Assembly: GCA_963815125.1 (NCBI GenBank)
Contig: CAWFFM010000003.1
Span: forward strand, 620,001-684,000
DNA length: 64,000 nt
Direction: 5' to 3'
From: Actinocatenispora sp963815125
Lineage (GTDB): Bacteria; Actinomycetota; Actinomycetes; Mycobacteriales; Micromonosporaceae
How positions within the stretch are numbered: position 1 is the stretch's first letter; the number at the start of each line of letters is the position of its first letter. Below are positions 1 to 8,829 of this stretch, one piece after another. The notes beneath the pieces were generated by a model that was not told the origin of the DNA, searched no databases, and saw only the letters and a list, made by a program, of their open reading frames with translations. The position numbers and the translations under genes were made by a program.

Positions 1-25
1 GCTGATGGCGGTGAAGCTCGGATGA
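1..25 (+). CDS. 3' end of a gene, probably nuoL (partial)
   Basis: The first bases read in one frame as L-M-A-V-K-L-G followed by TGA at 23-25. A tail of this kind directly upstream of nuoM fits the end of NuoL, the proton-pumping antiporter-like subunit that precedes NuoM in the standard nuoA-N order. Only eight codons are visible, so the identity rests on context. Confidence 0.4.
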
Positions 26-109
26 GTGAGCGTCAACGGACCCGCCGGGAAGCCGGTGTGGACACTCGGCGGCGGGTGGATCAGACAGCACAGCGCGGTT
101 GCGCCTACC

Positions 110-137
110 GGCCGTCCGCAGCGAAGCGAGGACGGCC
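110..137 (+). other. hairpin enclosing the nuoM ribosome binding site
   Basis: An 8-bp perfect inverted repeat (GGCCGTCC at 110-117, GGACGGCC at 130-137) ends one base before the nuoM ATG. The 3' arm contains the Shine-Dalgarno-like GAGGA at 128-132. If it folds, ribosome access would depend on translation arriving from the upstream gene (inference). Confidence 0.45.
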
Positions 138-1661
138 ATGAGTAATTTCCCATTCCTGTCGGTGCTGACCGTGGCGCCGGCGGTGGGTGCGCTGGTCGTG
201 GCGTTCCTGCCGCGCAGCAACCCCCGACTGGCCAAGATCGTGGCCCTGGTGTGGTCGCTGGCCGTACTGGCCCTGACCGCCGTCATGTGCGTGGTGTTCA
301 AGGCCGGCGGCGACCGGTTCCAGTTCCGTGAGTCGTACCCGTGGATCACCCAGTGGGGTGTCCGGTTCACCTTCCAGGTGGACGGCATCGCCCTGGTGAT
401 GCTGGGGCTGACCGCGGTGCTGACACCGATCGTGATCGCGGCCAGCTGGCACGACGCGGAGCGCTCGAAGCGTTCGGTACACACCTACTTCGCCCTGCTG
501 CTGGCCCTGGAATGCACGATGATCGGGGTGTTCGCCGCGGCGGACGTCTTCCTGTTCTACGTGTTCTTCGAGGTCATGCTGGTGCCGATGTACTTCCTGA
601 TCGGCTCCTACGGCGGCGCCCGGCGGCAGTACGCGGCGGTCAAGTTCTTCCTGTACTCGCTGTTCGGCGGGCTGCTGATGCTGGCCGCGGTGATCGGGCT
701 GTGGGTGGTCGGTGGGCACACCTTCGACTGGAACGCCCTGATCCACGCGGACCTGTCCACCACGACGGCTCGCTGGCTGTTCCTCGGGTTCTTCCTGGCG
801 TTCGCGATCAAGGCGCCGTTCTTCCCGTTCCACACCTGGCTGCCGGACGCCGGTGGCGCCGCGCCGGCCGGTGCGGCGGCCCTGCTGGTCGGCGTACTGG
901 ACAAGGTCGGCACGTACGGGATCCTCCGGTTCTGTCTGTCGATCTTCCCGGAGGCGTCCCGCTACTTCGCGCCGCTGGCGCTGGCTCTGGCACTGGTCGG
1001 GATCCTGTACGGCGCGCTGCTCGCGGTCGGCCAGAACGACCTGAAGCGGCTGGTGGCGTACACCTCGATCGCGCACTTCGGGTTCATCGGTGTCGGCATC
1101 TTCGCCTTCACCACCCAGGCCGGTACGGGCGCGGTGCTGTACATGGTCAACCACGGCCTGTCCACCGGCGCGCTGTTCCTGATCGTCGGGATGCTGGTGC
1201 AGCGCCGGGGTTCGGCGAACGTACGCGACTTCGGTGGCGCCGCGAAGTTGGTGCCGCTGCTGGCCGGCTGCTTCTTCATCGCCGGCCTGGCCTCGCTGGC
1301 ACTGCCCGGCACGTCGCCGTTCGTCAGCGAGTTCCTGGTTCTGATCGGTACGTTCAGCGTGCACAAGGTGGTGGCGATCCTGGCCACCTTCGGCGTGATC
1401 CTGGCGGCCGGCTACATCCTGTGGATGTACCAGCGTTCCATGCAGGGCACCGTGAACGTGGAGATGTCCAAGATGGACAGCTTCAGGACTGACCTGACCG
1501 GCCGGGAGAAGTGGGTGGTCGCGCCGCTGATCCTGCTGATCCTGGTGCTCGGGGTGTATCCGAAGCCGGTGATCGACGTGATCAACCCGGCGGTGACGGC
1601 GACCATGCACGACATCGGCAAGACCGATCCCGTCCCGAATGCGGTGGGGGCAAACAAGTGA
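138..1661 (+). CDS. nuoM: NADH-quinone oxidoreductase subunit M (first nuo operon)
   Basis: NuoM is one of the three antiporter-like, proton-pumping subunits in the membrane arm of respiratory complex I. The 507-residue product is almost entirely transmembrane helices. It carries the family's conserved region around FFPFHTWLPDA (about residue 230) and the lysine-bearing NDLKRLVAYTSIAHFGF (about residue 300). I start at ATG 138 (M-S-N-F-P-F), preceded by GAGGA, rather than an upstream TTG that would add 13 arginine-rich residues. The stop overlaps the nuoN start (GTGA), showing translational coupling. It belongs to the end of an operon entering from the left; a second nuoM lies at 23760. Confidence 0.96.
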   Translation: MSNFPFLSVLTVAPAVGALVVAFLPRSNPRLAKIVALVWSLAVLALTAVMCVVFKAGGDRFQFRESYPWITQWGVRFTFQVDGIALVMLGLTAVLTPIVIAASWHDAERSKRSVHTYFALLLALECTMIGVFAAADVFLFYVFFEVMLVPMYFLIGSYGGARRQYAAVKFFLYSLFGGLLMLAAVIGLWVVGGHTFDWNALIHADLSTTTARWLFLGFFLAFAIKAPFFPFHTWLPDAGGAAPAGAAALLVGVLDKVGTYGILRFCLSIFPEASRYFAPLALALALVGILYGALLAVGQNDLKRLVAYTSIAHFGFIGVGIFAFTTQAGTGAVLYMVNHGLSTGALFLIVGMLVQRRGSANVRDFGGAAKLVPLLAGCFFIAGLASLALPGTSPFVSEFLVLIGTFSVHKVVAILATFGVILAAGYILWMYQRSMQGTVNVEMSKMDSFRTDLTGREKWVVAPLILLILVLGVYPKPVIDVINPAVTATMHDIGKTDPVPNAVGANK

Positions 1662-3211
1662 ACTCTCCAGCGGTGCTGGCGGCCGACATCACGCTGCCGC
1701 ACATCGACTACGCGGCGATCTCGCCGATCCTGATCCTGCTGGGGGCGGCCTGCCTCGGGATCCTCGCGGAGGCTTTCGTACCGCGCAGATGGCGGTACCT
1801 CACCCAGCTGCTGATCGCCCTGGCCGCCGAGGTCGTCGGCCTGGTCGTGGTGGTCGGGTTGGCCGGCCGGCACCTGCTGACCGCGGGCAACGCACTGGCG
1901 GTGGACGGCCCGGCACTGTTCCTGCAGGGTTCCCTGCTGGTCCTGGGCATCCTGTCCACGCTGCTGATCGCCGAACGCACCGTGGAACGCGGTGGGGCGT
2001 TCGTCGCCCAGGCGTCCGTGGTCGCCGGTACCGAGGCCGACAGTCACCAGGCCCGGCACCAGCCGAGCCAGACCGAGGTGTTCCCGCTGGCGCTGTTCGC
2101 GCTGGGCGGCATGATGCTGTTCTGCTCGGCGAACGACCTGCTCACCATGTTCGTGGCGCTGGAGGTCTTCTCCCTGCCGCTGTACCTGATGTGCGGTCTG
2201 GCCCGGCGGCGGCGGCTGCTGTCCCAGGAGGCGGCGGTCAAGTACTTCCTGCTCGGCGCGTTCTCCTCGGCGTTCTTCATCTACGGCGTGGCCATGCTGT
2301 ACGGCTTCGGCGGGACCGTCGAGTTGCACGGTCTGTCGCAGGCGGCACTGTCCGCCACCGGCAACGACCTGCTGCTGTTCGTGGGTCTGGCGCTGCTCGC
2401 GGTGGGCCTGCTGTTCAAGGGTGCGGCCGTGCCGTTCCACGTCTGGACCCCGGACGTCTACCAGGGTGCGCCGACCCCGGTCACCGCGCTCATGGCGTCC
2501 TGCACCAAGGTCGCCGCGTTCGGCGCGATCCTGCGGGTCTTCTACGTGGCGTTCCTGGACAGCCGGTGGGACTGGCGTCCGGTGATCGGCGTGATCGCGG
2601 TGGCGACGATGATCATCGGCGCGGTGCTGGCGGCGACCCAGACGGACATCAAGCGGCTGCTGGCGTACTCGTCGATCGCCAACGCCGGATACGTCCTGGT
2701 CGGTGTGCTGGCCATGCGCCTGGACGGGATCTCCAGCTCGCTGTTCTACCTGGTGGCGTACGGCTTCACGGTGACCGCCGCGTTCGGCATGGTGGCCCTG
2801 GTACGCGACTCGGACGGCGAAGCCACCCACCTGTCCCGGTGGGCCGGGCTGGGGCGGAAGGCGCCGGTGGTGGCCGGCGTGTTCACCTTCCTGATGCTCT
2901 CCTTCGCCGGTATCCCGCTGACCAGCGGCTTCACCTCGAAGTTCGCGGTGTTCCAGGCGGCACTGGGCGGCGGCCAGACCACTCTGGTGATCTTCGGCGT
3001 ACTGTCCAGCGCGATCCTGGCCTTCCCGTACCTGCGGGTGGTCGTGCTGATGTACCTGTCCGAGCCACCGGCCGACGCGCCGACCGTGGCGATCCCCGGT
3101 GCGCTGACCTCGGCGGCGCTGGCGATCGGTGCTCTGGTCACGCTGCTCCTGGGTGTGGTGCCCGGGCCGGTACTGGACCTGGCGAAGAATGCGGCGATCT
3201 TCGTCGGTTGA
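1658..3211 (+). CDS. nuoN: NADH-quinone oxidoreductase subunit N (first nuo operon)
   Basis: NuoN is the last antiporter-like subunit of complex I and normally the final gene of a nuoA-N operon. The 517-residue polytopic protein shows the NuoN-type motif FKGAAVPFHVWTPDVYQGAP (about residues 250-270) and QTDIKRLLAYSSIANAGY (about residue 330). GTG at 1658 overlaps the nuoM stop by four bases. A strong hairpin 26 bases after the stop closes the operon. The N-terminal third holds a polar, Gln/His-containing stretch (about residues 120-140) that is likely a loop. Confidence 0.96.
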   Translation: MNSPAVLAADITLPHIDYAAISPILILLGAACLGILAEAFVPRRWRYLTQLLIALAAEVVGLVVVVGLAGRHLLTAGNALAVDGPALFLQGSLLVLGILSTLLIAERTVERGGAFVAQASVVAGTEADSHQARHQPSQTEVFPLALFALGGMMLFCSANDLLTMFVALEVFSLPLYLMCGLARRRRLLSQEAAVKYFLLGAFSSAFFIYGVAMLYGFGGTVELHGLSQAALSATGNDLLLFVGLALLAVGLLFKGAAVPFHVWTPDVYQGAPTPVTALMASCTKVAAFGAILRVFYVAFLDSRWDWRPVIGVIAVATMIIGAVLAATQTDIKRLLAYSSIANAGYVLVGVLAMRLDGISSSLFYLVAYGFTVTAAFGMVALVRDSDGEATHLSRWAGLGRKAPVVAGVFTFLMLSFAGIPLTSGFTSKFAVFQAALGGGQTTLVIFGVLSSAILAFPYLRVVVLMYLSEPPADAPTVAIPGALTSAALAIGALVTLLLGVVPGPVLDLAKNAAIFVG

Positions 3212-3236
3212 CCGGCCGGGCCGGTGAACTGTGTCT

Positions 3237-3280
3237 CAAGGCGTCCTCGGTGCCGCGTCTGCGGTGTCGGGGACGCCTTG
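3237..3280 (+). terminator. terminator of first nuo operon
   Basis: A 20-bp stem (3237-3256 with 3261-3280, four G-U wobbles, GTCT loop) follows nuoN. There is no strong T-tract, as is common in high-GC actinomycetes. It separates nuo transcription from the prenyl synthase gene. Confidence 0.7.
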
Positions 3281-3338
3281 GTCGTGAGTTGGCGGGCAGC
3301 AGCCCTCAGCCGTTCGGTCAGTGAGGCGGTGTGGCATC

Positions 3339-4379
3339 GTGGATGACGTGGCGAGAACGACGCAGGTGGATGCGGTCGCGGGTGCCGGAATGATCGGCGT
3401 ACCGGGACTGGACTTCAGCGACCGGGCGCTGCGCGAATCGCTGGCAGGTGGGCTGGCGGAGGTCGAGAGCGCACTGCTGTCCGCGGTGGCAGGTGCCGAC
3501 CCGTTCGTCACCGAGGTTGCGCAGCATCTGCATGAAGCCGGCGGCAAGCGCACCCGGCCGCTGCTGGTACTGCTCGGCTCACACTTCGGCACACCCGTCC
3601 TGCCCGCCGCGATCCAGGCCGCCGTGGTGGTGGAGCTGACCCACCTCGCCACGCTCTACCACGACGACGTGATGGACGAGGCCCTGGTACGCCGCGGCGC
3701 GCCCAGCGCCAATTCCCGGTACGGCAACTCGGTGGCGATCCTCACCGGTGACTTCCTGTTCGCCCGCGCCTCCGACATCGTCTCCGAACTCGGCCCCGAG
3801 GCCGTACGGTTGCAGGCCCGTACGTTCGCCCGACTGGTGCACGGGCAGATCAGGGAGACCAGCGGCCCGCGCGACGCCGACCCGATCGAGCACTACCTCA
3901 CCGTGCTGGCCGAGAAGACCGGCGCGCTGATCGCCACCTCGGCCCGGTTCGGCGCCATGTTCGGTGGTGCGAAACCGGAGAGCGTGGAGGCCCTCGCCGA
4001 GTTCGGTGAGACCTTCGGCGTCGCCTTCCAGCTCTCCGACGACCTGCTGGACATCACCTCCGAGACCACCCAGTCGGGTAAGACCCCGGGCACCGACCTG
4101 CGCGAGGGCGTACCGACCCTGCCGGTGCTGTACGCGCTGCGGGACACCGACCCGGCGGCCCGACGGTTGGCCGAGATCGTCCAGGGCCCGGTGACCGACG
4201 ACGACCTGCACGCGGAGGCGCTGGGCCTGCTGCGTGGCTCCGCCGGCATGGAGCAGGCGCGTGCCACACTCCGCTCGTACGCCGACCGTGCCCGTCGGCA
4301 GCTCGACCCGCTGCCGGACGTACCGGCCCGCCAGGCACTCGAAGCTCTCTGCGACTTCGTGGTGGACCGCACCGGCTGA
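3339..4379 (+). CDS. long-chain polyprenyl diphosphate synthase
   Basis: This trans-isoprenyl synthase extends allylic diphosphates with isopentenyl diphosphate, probably to make the menaquinone side chain. Family hallmarks are visible: GGKRTRPLL near residue 67, the first Asp-rich motif HDDVMDEA near residue 108, and the second as QLSDDLLDI near residue 232. About 346 residues is normal for the family. The start is uncertain: GTG 3339, GTG 3348 and ATG 3390 are all in frame; I chose 3339 because AGG lies 12 bases upstream. Its place right after nuo fits supply of the quinone that complex I reduces, though a terminator lies between them. Chain length cannot be read from sequence. Confidence 0.9.
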   Translation: MDDVARTTQVDAVAGAGMIGVPGLDFSDRALRESLAGGLAEVESALLSAVAGADPFVTEVAQHLHEAGGKRTRPLLVLLGSHFGTPVLPAAIQAAVVVELTHLATLYHDDVMDEALVRRGAPSANSRYGNSVAILTGDFLFARASDIVSELGPEAVRLQARTFARLVHGQIRETSGPRDADPIEHYLTVLAEKTGALIATSARFGAMFGGAKPESVEALAEFGETFGVAFQLSDDLLDITSETTQSGKTPGTDLREGVPTLPVLYALRDTDPAARRLAEIVQGPVTDDDLHAEALGLLRGSAGMEQARATLRSYADRARRQLDPLPDVPARQALEALCDFVVDRTG

Positions 4380-4515
4380 GGTTGTGACCCGCCTTCTCGC
4401 TGCCGTATCGGTCGTCGGTGCAGCGTGCTCGGCGCGCGGCGCCGTACCCGGTGATCCGGGCTGATCGGCCACGCCGTGCAGCGGCACTTGGCAGGTCCCT
4501 TTACGCTCTGGACTC

Positions 4516-5286
4516 ATGGATTGGAACAGGCGGTCCTGCGCGCGTCGGGGCCACGTCACCTATTCGCCGGATGAGCAGTCATTGCGGGACCGGTTGCACA
4601 CCGAGACCACGCAGGGCGAGGCGTGGCGCTGCCTGCGCTGCGGTGACTATGCGCTCGGTCCGGTCGCCGGCTCGGGGCCGGCCGATCACGCGCCGCCGGT
4701 ACCGCGTGGTGCGGCGATCCGGGACCGGTTGATCATCCGGGTCCTCGCGGTGGAACGGATCATCCGAGGGCTGCTGATCGCGGGTGGCGGGTACGCCGTC
4801 TTCCGGTTCCGTGACTCGCGTGCCTCGCTGCGTCAGGTGTTCGAGTCGGACCTGCCGCTGTTCAAGCCGCTGGCGGACAAGTTCGGCTACGACCTGACCG
4901 ACTCACCGGTGGTGAACGAGATCCGGCACAGTTTCACGGTCAGCGGGAAGGTACTGATCGTCGTCGGGGTGGCACTGCTGGTCTACGCGTTGATCGAACT
5001 GGTCGAGGGTGTGGGGCTGTGGTTGCTGAAGCGGTGGGCGGAGTACTTCACGGTGGTGGCGACCGCCGCGTTCCTACCGCTGGAGATCTACGAACTGACC
5101 GAGAAGGTGACCTGGCTGCGGATCGGCGCGCTGGTGTTCAACATCGGCGCGGTGATCTACCTGCTGATCTCCAAGCGGCTGTTCGGTCTGCGGGGCGGTG
5201 CCCGTGCGGTGGAGCGGCAGTTGCTCGGCGAATCCTTGCTGGAGGTGGAACGCGCCGCTGCGGCGAGTCCGGCGCCTCCGGGCTGA
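4516..5286 (+). CDS. DUF2127 membrane protein with N-terminal zinc-ribbon-like motif
   Basis: The 256-residue product matches the DUF2127 layout: a short N-terminal segment with candidate metal ligands (C8, H13, C39, C42), a first hydrophobic stretch near residues 75-95, then two or three membrane segments in the C-terminal half and a basic tail. The function of DUF2127 is unknown. The gene stands alone; its stop codon directly abuts the stop of the convergent transporter gene (no spacer bases). No clear Shine-Dalgarno precedes ATG 4516, while a TACGCT hexamer at 4502-4507 would fit leaderless transcription, without a good -35. Confidence 0.8.
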   Translation: MDWNRRSCARRGHVTYSPDEQSLRDRLHTETTQGEAWRCLRCGDYALGPVAGSGPADHAPPVPRGAAIRDRLIIRVLAVERIIRGLLIAGGGYAVFRFRDSRASLRQVFESDLPLFKPLADKFGYDLTDSPVVNEIRHSFTVSGKVLIVVGVALLVYALIELVEGVGLWLLKRWAEYFTVVATAAFLPLEIYELTEKVTWLRIGALVFNIGAVIYLLISKRLFGLRGGARAVERQLLGESLLEVERAAAASPAPPG

Positions 5287-6231
5287 TCAGCCGCCGGTGC
5301 CCGCGCGCGAGTACCGGCGTCCGTCCGACGGGTCCGCAGACTGCCCGGCCGGTACGCGCCGGCGGTAGTGCCGGATCAGGTCCCAGCTGAACACCGCCAG
5401 CGCGATCCAGACCAGTACGAAACCGATCAGCTCTGCTGGCGGCATCGGTTCACCGAACAGCACCAGTCCGCAGCCGAGCTGTAGTACCGGCGTCACGTAC
5501 TGCATCATGCCGACGGCGGAGAGCGGCAGACGGTTGGCTGCCGCGGCGAAGCAGAGCAGCGGGATCGCGGTGGCCACGCCGGAACCGACGAGCAGTGCGG
5601 TGTGCCCGATCGACACCGTGCCGAGCGTGCCGTGCCCGGTCGCCGACAGGTACAGCAGGTAGCCGGCGGCCGGTAGGGCGAGTACGGCGGATTCGGCGAA
5701 CAGCCCGTGCGCAGCCGGGAGCCGTAGCGTCTTCTTGATCAGGCCGTAGCCGCCGAACGCGCCGGCCAGGGTGAGTGCGATCCACGGCGGGCGGCCGTAG
5801 TCGACGGTGATCACCAGGACTGCGGCCGTACCGGTACCGACCGCGACCCACTGCCAGCGGCGCATCCGTTCGTGCAGCACGATCACGCCGAGCAGGATCG
5901 ACACCAGCGGGTTGATGAAGTAGCCCAGTGCACATTCGACGATGTGACCGCTGTTCACGCCGTAGATGTACGCGCCCCAGTTGACCGCGATGAGTACTGC
6001 GGCGAGGACGATCTTGCCGACCGTACGGGGCTGGCGTGCGACGGCGGCCAGCCACCGCCACTGCCGGAGCACCACCAGCACCAGTACGCAGCAGACCAGC
6101 GACCAGAGGATCCGGTTGGCCAGGATGTCCAGTGCGGTCGACGGGCGTAGCAGCTTCAGGTAGATGGGAAGGAGACCCCAGATGCCGTACGCCGTCAGGC
6201 CGTAGAGGTAGCCGTGCCGTGCATTGCCCAC
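5287..6231 (-). CDS. rarD: EamA/RarD-family drug-metabolite transporter
   Basis: A 314-residue protein with about ten transmembrane helices in the two-repeat EamA arrangement. RarD-type features include the N-terminal GIWGLLPIYLKLL, the segment NWGAYIYGVNSGHIVECALG near residue 85-105 and ALGYFINPL. RarD proteins are inner-membrane permeases of the DMT superfamily with poorly defined substrates. The start is GTG at 6231 without a strong Shine-Dalgarno. The C-terminal 30 residues are polar and cytoplasmic. The gene is convergent with, and immediately abuts, the DUF2127 gene. Confidence 0.9.
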   Translation of the reverse strand: MGNARHGYLYGLTAYGIWGLLPIYLKLLRPSTALDILANRILWSLVCCVLVLVVLRQWRWLAAVARQPRTVGKIVLAAVLIAVNWGAYIYGVNSGHIVECALGYFINPLVSILLGVIVLHERMRRWQWVAVGTGTAAVLVITVDYGRPPWIALTLAGAFGGYGLIKKTLRLPAAHGLFAESAVLALPAAGYLLYLSATGHGTLGTVSIGHTALLVGSGVATAIPLLCFAAAANRLPLSAVGMMQYVTPVLQLGCGLVLFGEPMPPAELIGFVLVWIALAVFSWDLIRHYRRRVPAGQSADPSDGRRYSRAGTGG

Positions 6232-6426
6232 CGGGCAACCGTAGAGCGGACACCGGCCCGACCCACACTGTTGTGGCTGTTTTCACCGGCGCGGCCCGGC
6301 GCACTCACCCGCAGGACCCCGAGGAGGCGCGCCGAAGGCGCCGCCCCCGCAGGGCTTCTACAGGCCGATCAAGCGCCGGGCGGAGCCAGCGCCTGCCGAG
6401 CCGAGCGAAGCGAGCGAGGCCATGTT

Positions 6427-6816
6427 TCAGTCTCGGTCGTTGTCGCGGCGGGGTTCCGGGATGATGAGGTGCAGCACGAAGCCGACCACGGCCACGATGA
6501 TCGCGCCCCAGAATCCGGCCCAGAAGCCGTCGACGTGGAACGCCAGGTGCAGCTTGTCGGCCAGGTAACCGGTCAGCAGGAACAGTAGGGCGTTGACCAC
6601 GAGCGAGATCAGGCCGAGCGTCAGGATGTAGAAGCCGCAGCCGACGACCTTGATGATCGGCTTGACCACGGCGTTGATGATCCCGAAGATGACCGCCACG
6701 GCGAGCAGCGTGCCGGCCTTACGCAGGATCGAGCCGTGCCCGAGGGAGATGCCCGGCAGCAGGGTCGCCGCCCAGAGCGCGATGGCGTTGATGATGATCT
6801 TTATAAGGATCCGCAC
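6427..6816 (-). CDS. holin-family 4-type small membrane protein
   Basis: The 129-residue product has four hydrophobic helices and the pattern typical of the Phage_holin_4_2 (YvlD-like) family, including GIINAVVKPIIKV and LTLGLISLVVNALLFLLTGY, plus a short charged C-terminus (EPRRDNDRD). Such proteins are common chromosomal membrane proteins in actinobacteria, and the name does not imply a prophage; no phage genes surround it. I chose GTG 6816, where the hydrophobic protein begins, over an upstream start that would add 55 polar, low-complexity residues. Role unknown, possibly envelope stress. Confidence 0.8.
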   Translation of the reverse strand: MRILIKIIINAIALWAATLLPGISLGHGSILRKAGTLLAVAVIFGIINAVVKPIIKVVGCGFYILTLGLISLVVNALLFLLTGYLADKLHLAFHVDGFWAGFWGAIIVAVVGFVLHLIIPEPRRDNDRD

Positions 6817-7153
6817 CGGACGATGTTCGCACGTCCGGGCCGATGGCCGTGTCCCCCGGCCGATGGTCGATCCACTCGATGGGAACTCATTTGTGACCCC
6901 CGCCACGTAGCGCGGTGGAATGCCGTCAGGGTGTGGCCGGTTGTGCCAGGAGGTCGGTGTGGTCGTGTCCCCGGGCCTCACCTATTGCCGTCGCGGAATA
7001 CCGCCGGGCGTCCACCCGTTCTTCGGGCCGGAGCAGTTCGGGCAGGAGCCGCGTCGCGCCACTCGCCGAGAGGCGACCGCCACACCGGCCCCTCAACCTT
7101 GTCCCGCCATATCCGGGTTGCCGCCAGCGCCACGGTCGGCGCAGGATCTGCGC
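6817..7153. other. divergent intergenic region without a gene
   Basis: This 337-base stretch separates the holin-like gene (leftward) from the acetyltransferase (rightward). Open frames in it have poor codon character. It should hold both promoters, but I see no convincing -35/-10 pair. Confidence 0.5.
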
Positions 7154-7660
7154 ATGCTCGAACTGCGCGCCATCGCCCCGGACGACTGGCAGCTCTGGCG
7201 GGACCTGCGGCTCGCCGCGCTGGCCGACGCGCCCGCCGCGTTCGGTTCCCGGCTCGCCGACTGGCAGGATGCCGACGAGCGCCGCTGGCGCCAGCGGCTG
7301 GACGTCCCCGGCCACCACATCCTCGCGGTACGCGACGGTGTACCGGTCGGCATGGCCAGCGGCGTCCCGTCCGCAACCGCCGGCGTCGCCGAACTCATCT
7401 CGATGTTCGTCAGCCCGTCCGTACGTGGGCAGGGTGTCGGTGACCGGCTCATCGCCGCGGTGCTGGACTGGGCCCGCAGCACCGGCGCGCACTCGGTACG
7501 GCTCAACGTGGCGGAGGGCAACACCGCCGCCGCCGCGTTGTACCGACGCCACGGCTTCCGGGAGACCGGGCTGGCCCCCGAACCGGCACCCGACGGGTCC
7601 CGGCACGAATGGACGATGATCCGGCCGGTCGACGTACCTGCTGTCGCACCCACCGACTGA
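7154..7660 (+). CDS. GNAT-family N-acetyltransferase
   Basis: A 168-residue Gcn5-related acetyltransferase. The acetyl-CoA pyrophosphate-binding signature is seen as VRGQGVGDRLI (about residues 95-105), followed by LNVAEGNTAAAALYRRHGF, the usual motif-B asparagine and the aromatic-rich helix ending in RRHGF. The substrate cannot be predicted. ATG 7154 (M-L-E-L-R-A-I) gives the normal domain start; the frame is open upstream but reads as low-complexity. It converges on korB, and the two share a bidirectional hairpin terminator. Confidence 0.9.
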   Translation: MLELRAIAPDDWQLWRDLRLAALADAPAAFGSRLADWQDADERRWRQRLDVPGHHILAVRDGVPVGMASGVPSATAGVAELISMFVSPSVRGQGVGDRLIAAVLDWARSTGAHSVRLNVAEGNTAAAALYRRHGFRETGLAPEPAPDGSRHEWTMIRPVDVPAVAPTD

Positions 7661-7712
7661 ACTGAGCTGGCATCATCCCGGCCGATCTCCGCCCGAGCCA
7701 ATCGGGAAAGGG

Positions 7713-7745
7713 CAACGGCCCACGGACGAGGTCCGTGGGCCGTTG
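7713..7745. terminator. bidirectional terminator between GNAT gene and korB
   Basis: A perfect 15-bp inverted repeat (7713-7727 with 7731-7745) with a three-base GAG loop lies between two convergent genes, 52 bases after the GNAT stop and 19 bases after the korB stop. Confidence 0.8.
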
Positions 7746-7764
7746 TCGTCGCCGGGGTCGCCGA

Positions 7765-8829
7765 TCAGACGATCGCCCAGGTGTCGCCGCCGTACAGCAG
7801 CTTGTCGAGCTCCTCCTCGGCGGAGGTCACCGTGGCCTGCGCCGTACTGACCTGCTCGCGGACCAGATCGTCGTAGCTGGGCCGGTCAACGTTGCGCAGC
7901 ACACCCATCGGGGTGTGCGCCAGGCTCTCGCCGGACAGCCGGGACAGTGCGAACGCGTACGACGGGTCCGGAGTGTGCGCGTCGTGCACCACGATGTCCG
8001 CCGGGTCGGTGTCCGCGGTGTGGGCCACCCGCAGCCCGAAGCCGTCGCGTACCACGCAGCGTGCCCCGTCGACGCCGAAGGTGATCGGCTTGCCGTGCTC
8101 CACCCGGATGATCGCCTCGTCGCGGGTGTCCGGGTTCTTCAGCACCTCGAACGCGTCGTCGTTGAAGATCGGGCAGTTCTGGTAGATCTCGATGAACGCG
8201 CTGCCGTTGTGCTCAGCCGCCGCGGTGAGTACGGACGTCAGGTGCTTGCGGTCCGAGTCGAGTGTGCGGGCCACGAACGACGCCTCGGCGCCCAGTGCCA
8301 GCGACACCGGGTTGAACGGCGCGTCGGCCGAACCGACCGGGGTGGACTTCGTCACCTTGCCCAGCTCGGAGGTCGGCGAGTACTGGCCCTTGGTCAGCCC
8401 GTAGATCCGGTTGTTGAACAGCATGATCTTGAGGTTGACGTTCCGGCGCAGCGCATGGATCAGGTGGTTGCCGCCGATGGACAGCGCGTCACCGTCCCCG
8501 GTGATCATCCAGACCGACAGGTCCGGCCGGGAGACCGAGAGCCCGCTGGCGATTGCCGGCGCACGCCCGTGGATGGAGTGCATGCCGTAGGTGTTCATGT
8601 AGTACGGGAAGCGGGACGAGCACCCGATCCCCGACACCACCACGGTGTTCTCCCGCTTGATGCCCAGCGTCGGCAGGAAACTCTGGAACGCGGCCAGGAT
8701 GGCGTAGTCGCCGCAGCCCGGGCACCACCGGACCTCCTGATCGCTCTTGAAATCCTTGGCTGTCTGCTTGCCCTCCGCCTTGGGCACCAGTGTCAGTGCC
8801 CGCCGGGGGGTGGGTGTCGGGTCAGACAT
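7765..8829 (-). CDS. korB: 2-oxoacid:ferredoxin oxidoreductase beta subunit (KorB)
   Basis: KorB binds thiamine diphosphate and an Fe-S cluster and, with KorA, oxidatively decarboxylates a 2-oxoacid (2-oxoglutarate in characterised actinobacterial KorAB) to the acyl-CoA, reducing ferredoxin. The 354-residue protein shows the cluster/TPP region EVRWCPGCGDYAIL near residue 32, GIGCSSRFPYY near residue 68 and the TPP-Mg motif GDGDALSIGGNHLIHALRRN near residue 111. Its ATG overlaps the korA stop by eight bases (ATGTCTGA), so the two are co-translated. A perfect hairpin terminates the unit. Confidence 0.95.
   Translation of the reverse strand: MSDPTPTPRRALTLVPKAEGKQTAKDFKSDQEVRWCPGCGDYAILAAFQSFLPTLGIKRENTVVVSGIGCSSRFPYYMNTYGMHSIHGRAPAIASGLSVSRPDLSVWMITGDGDALSIGGNHLIHALRRNVNLKIMLFNNRIYGLTKGQYSPTSELGKVTKSTPVGSADAPFNPVSLALGAEASFVARTLDSDRKHLTSVLTAAAEHNGSAFIEIYQNCPIFNDDAFEVLKNPDTRDEAIIRVEHGKPITFGVDGARCVVRDGFGLRVAHTADTDPADIVVHDAHTPDPSYAFALSRLSGESLAHTPMGVLRNVDRPSYDDLVREQVSTAQATVTSAEEELDKLLYGGDTWAIV

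Noticed and set aside
105..1610. Long leftward open frame opposite nuoM
   Set aside because: Arg/Gln/His-rich product with no hydrophobic or domain pattern; a shadow of the real gene in high-GC DNA.
6427..6816. Holin-family gene as a sign of a prophage
   Set aside because: No integrase, capsid, lysin or attachment site is near; this protein family is widespread on chromosomes.
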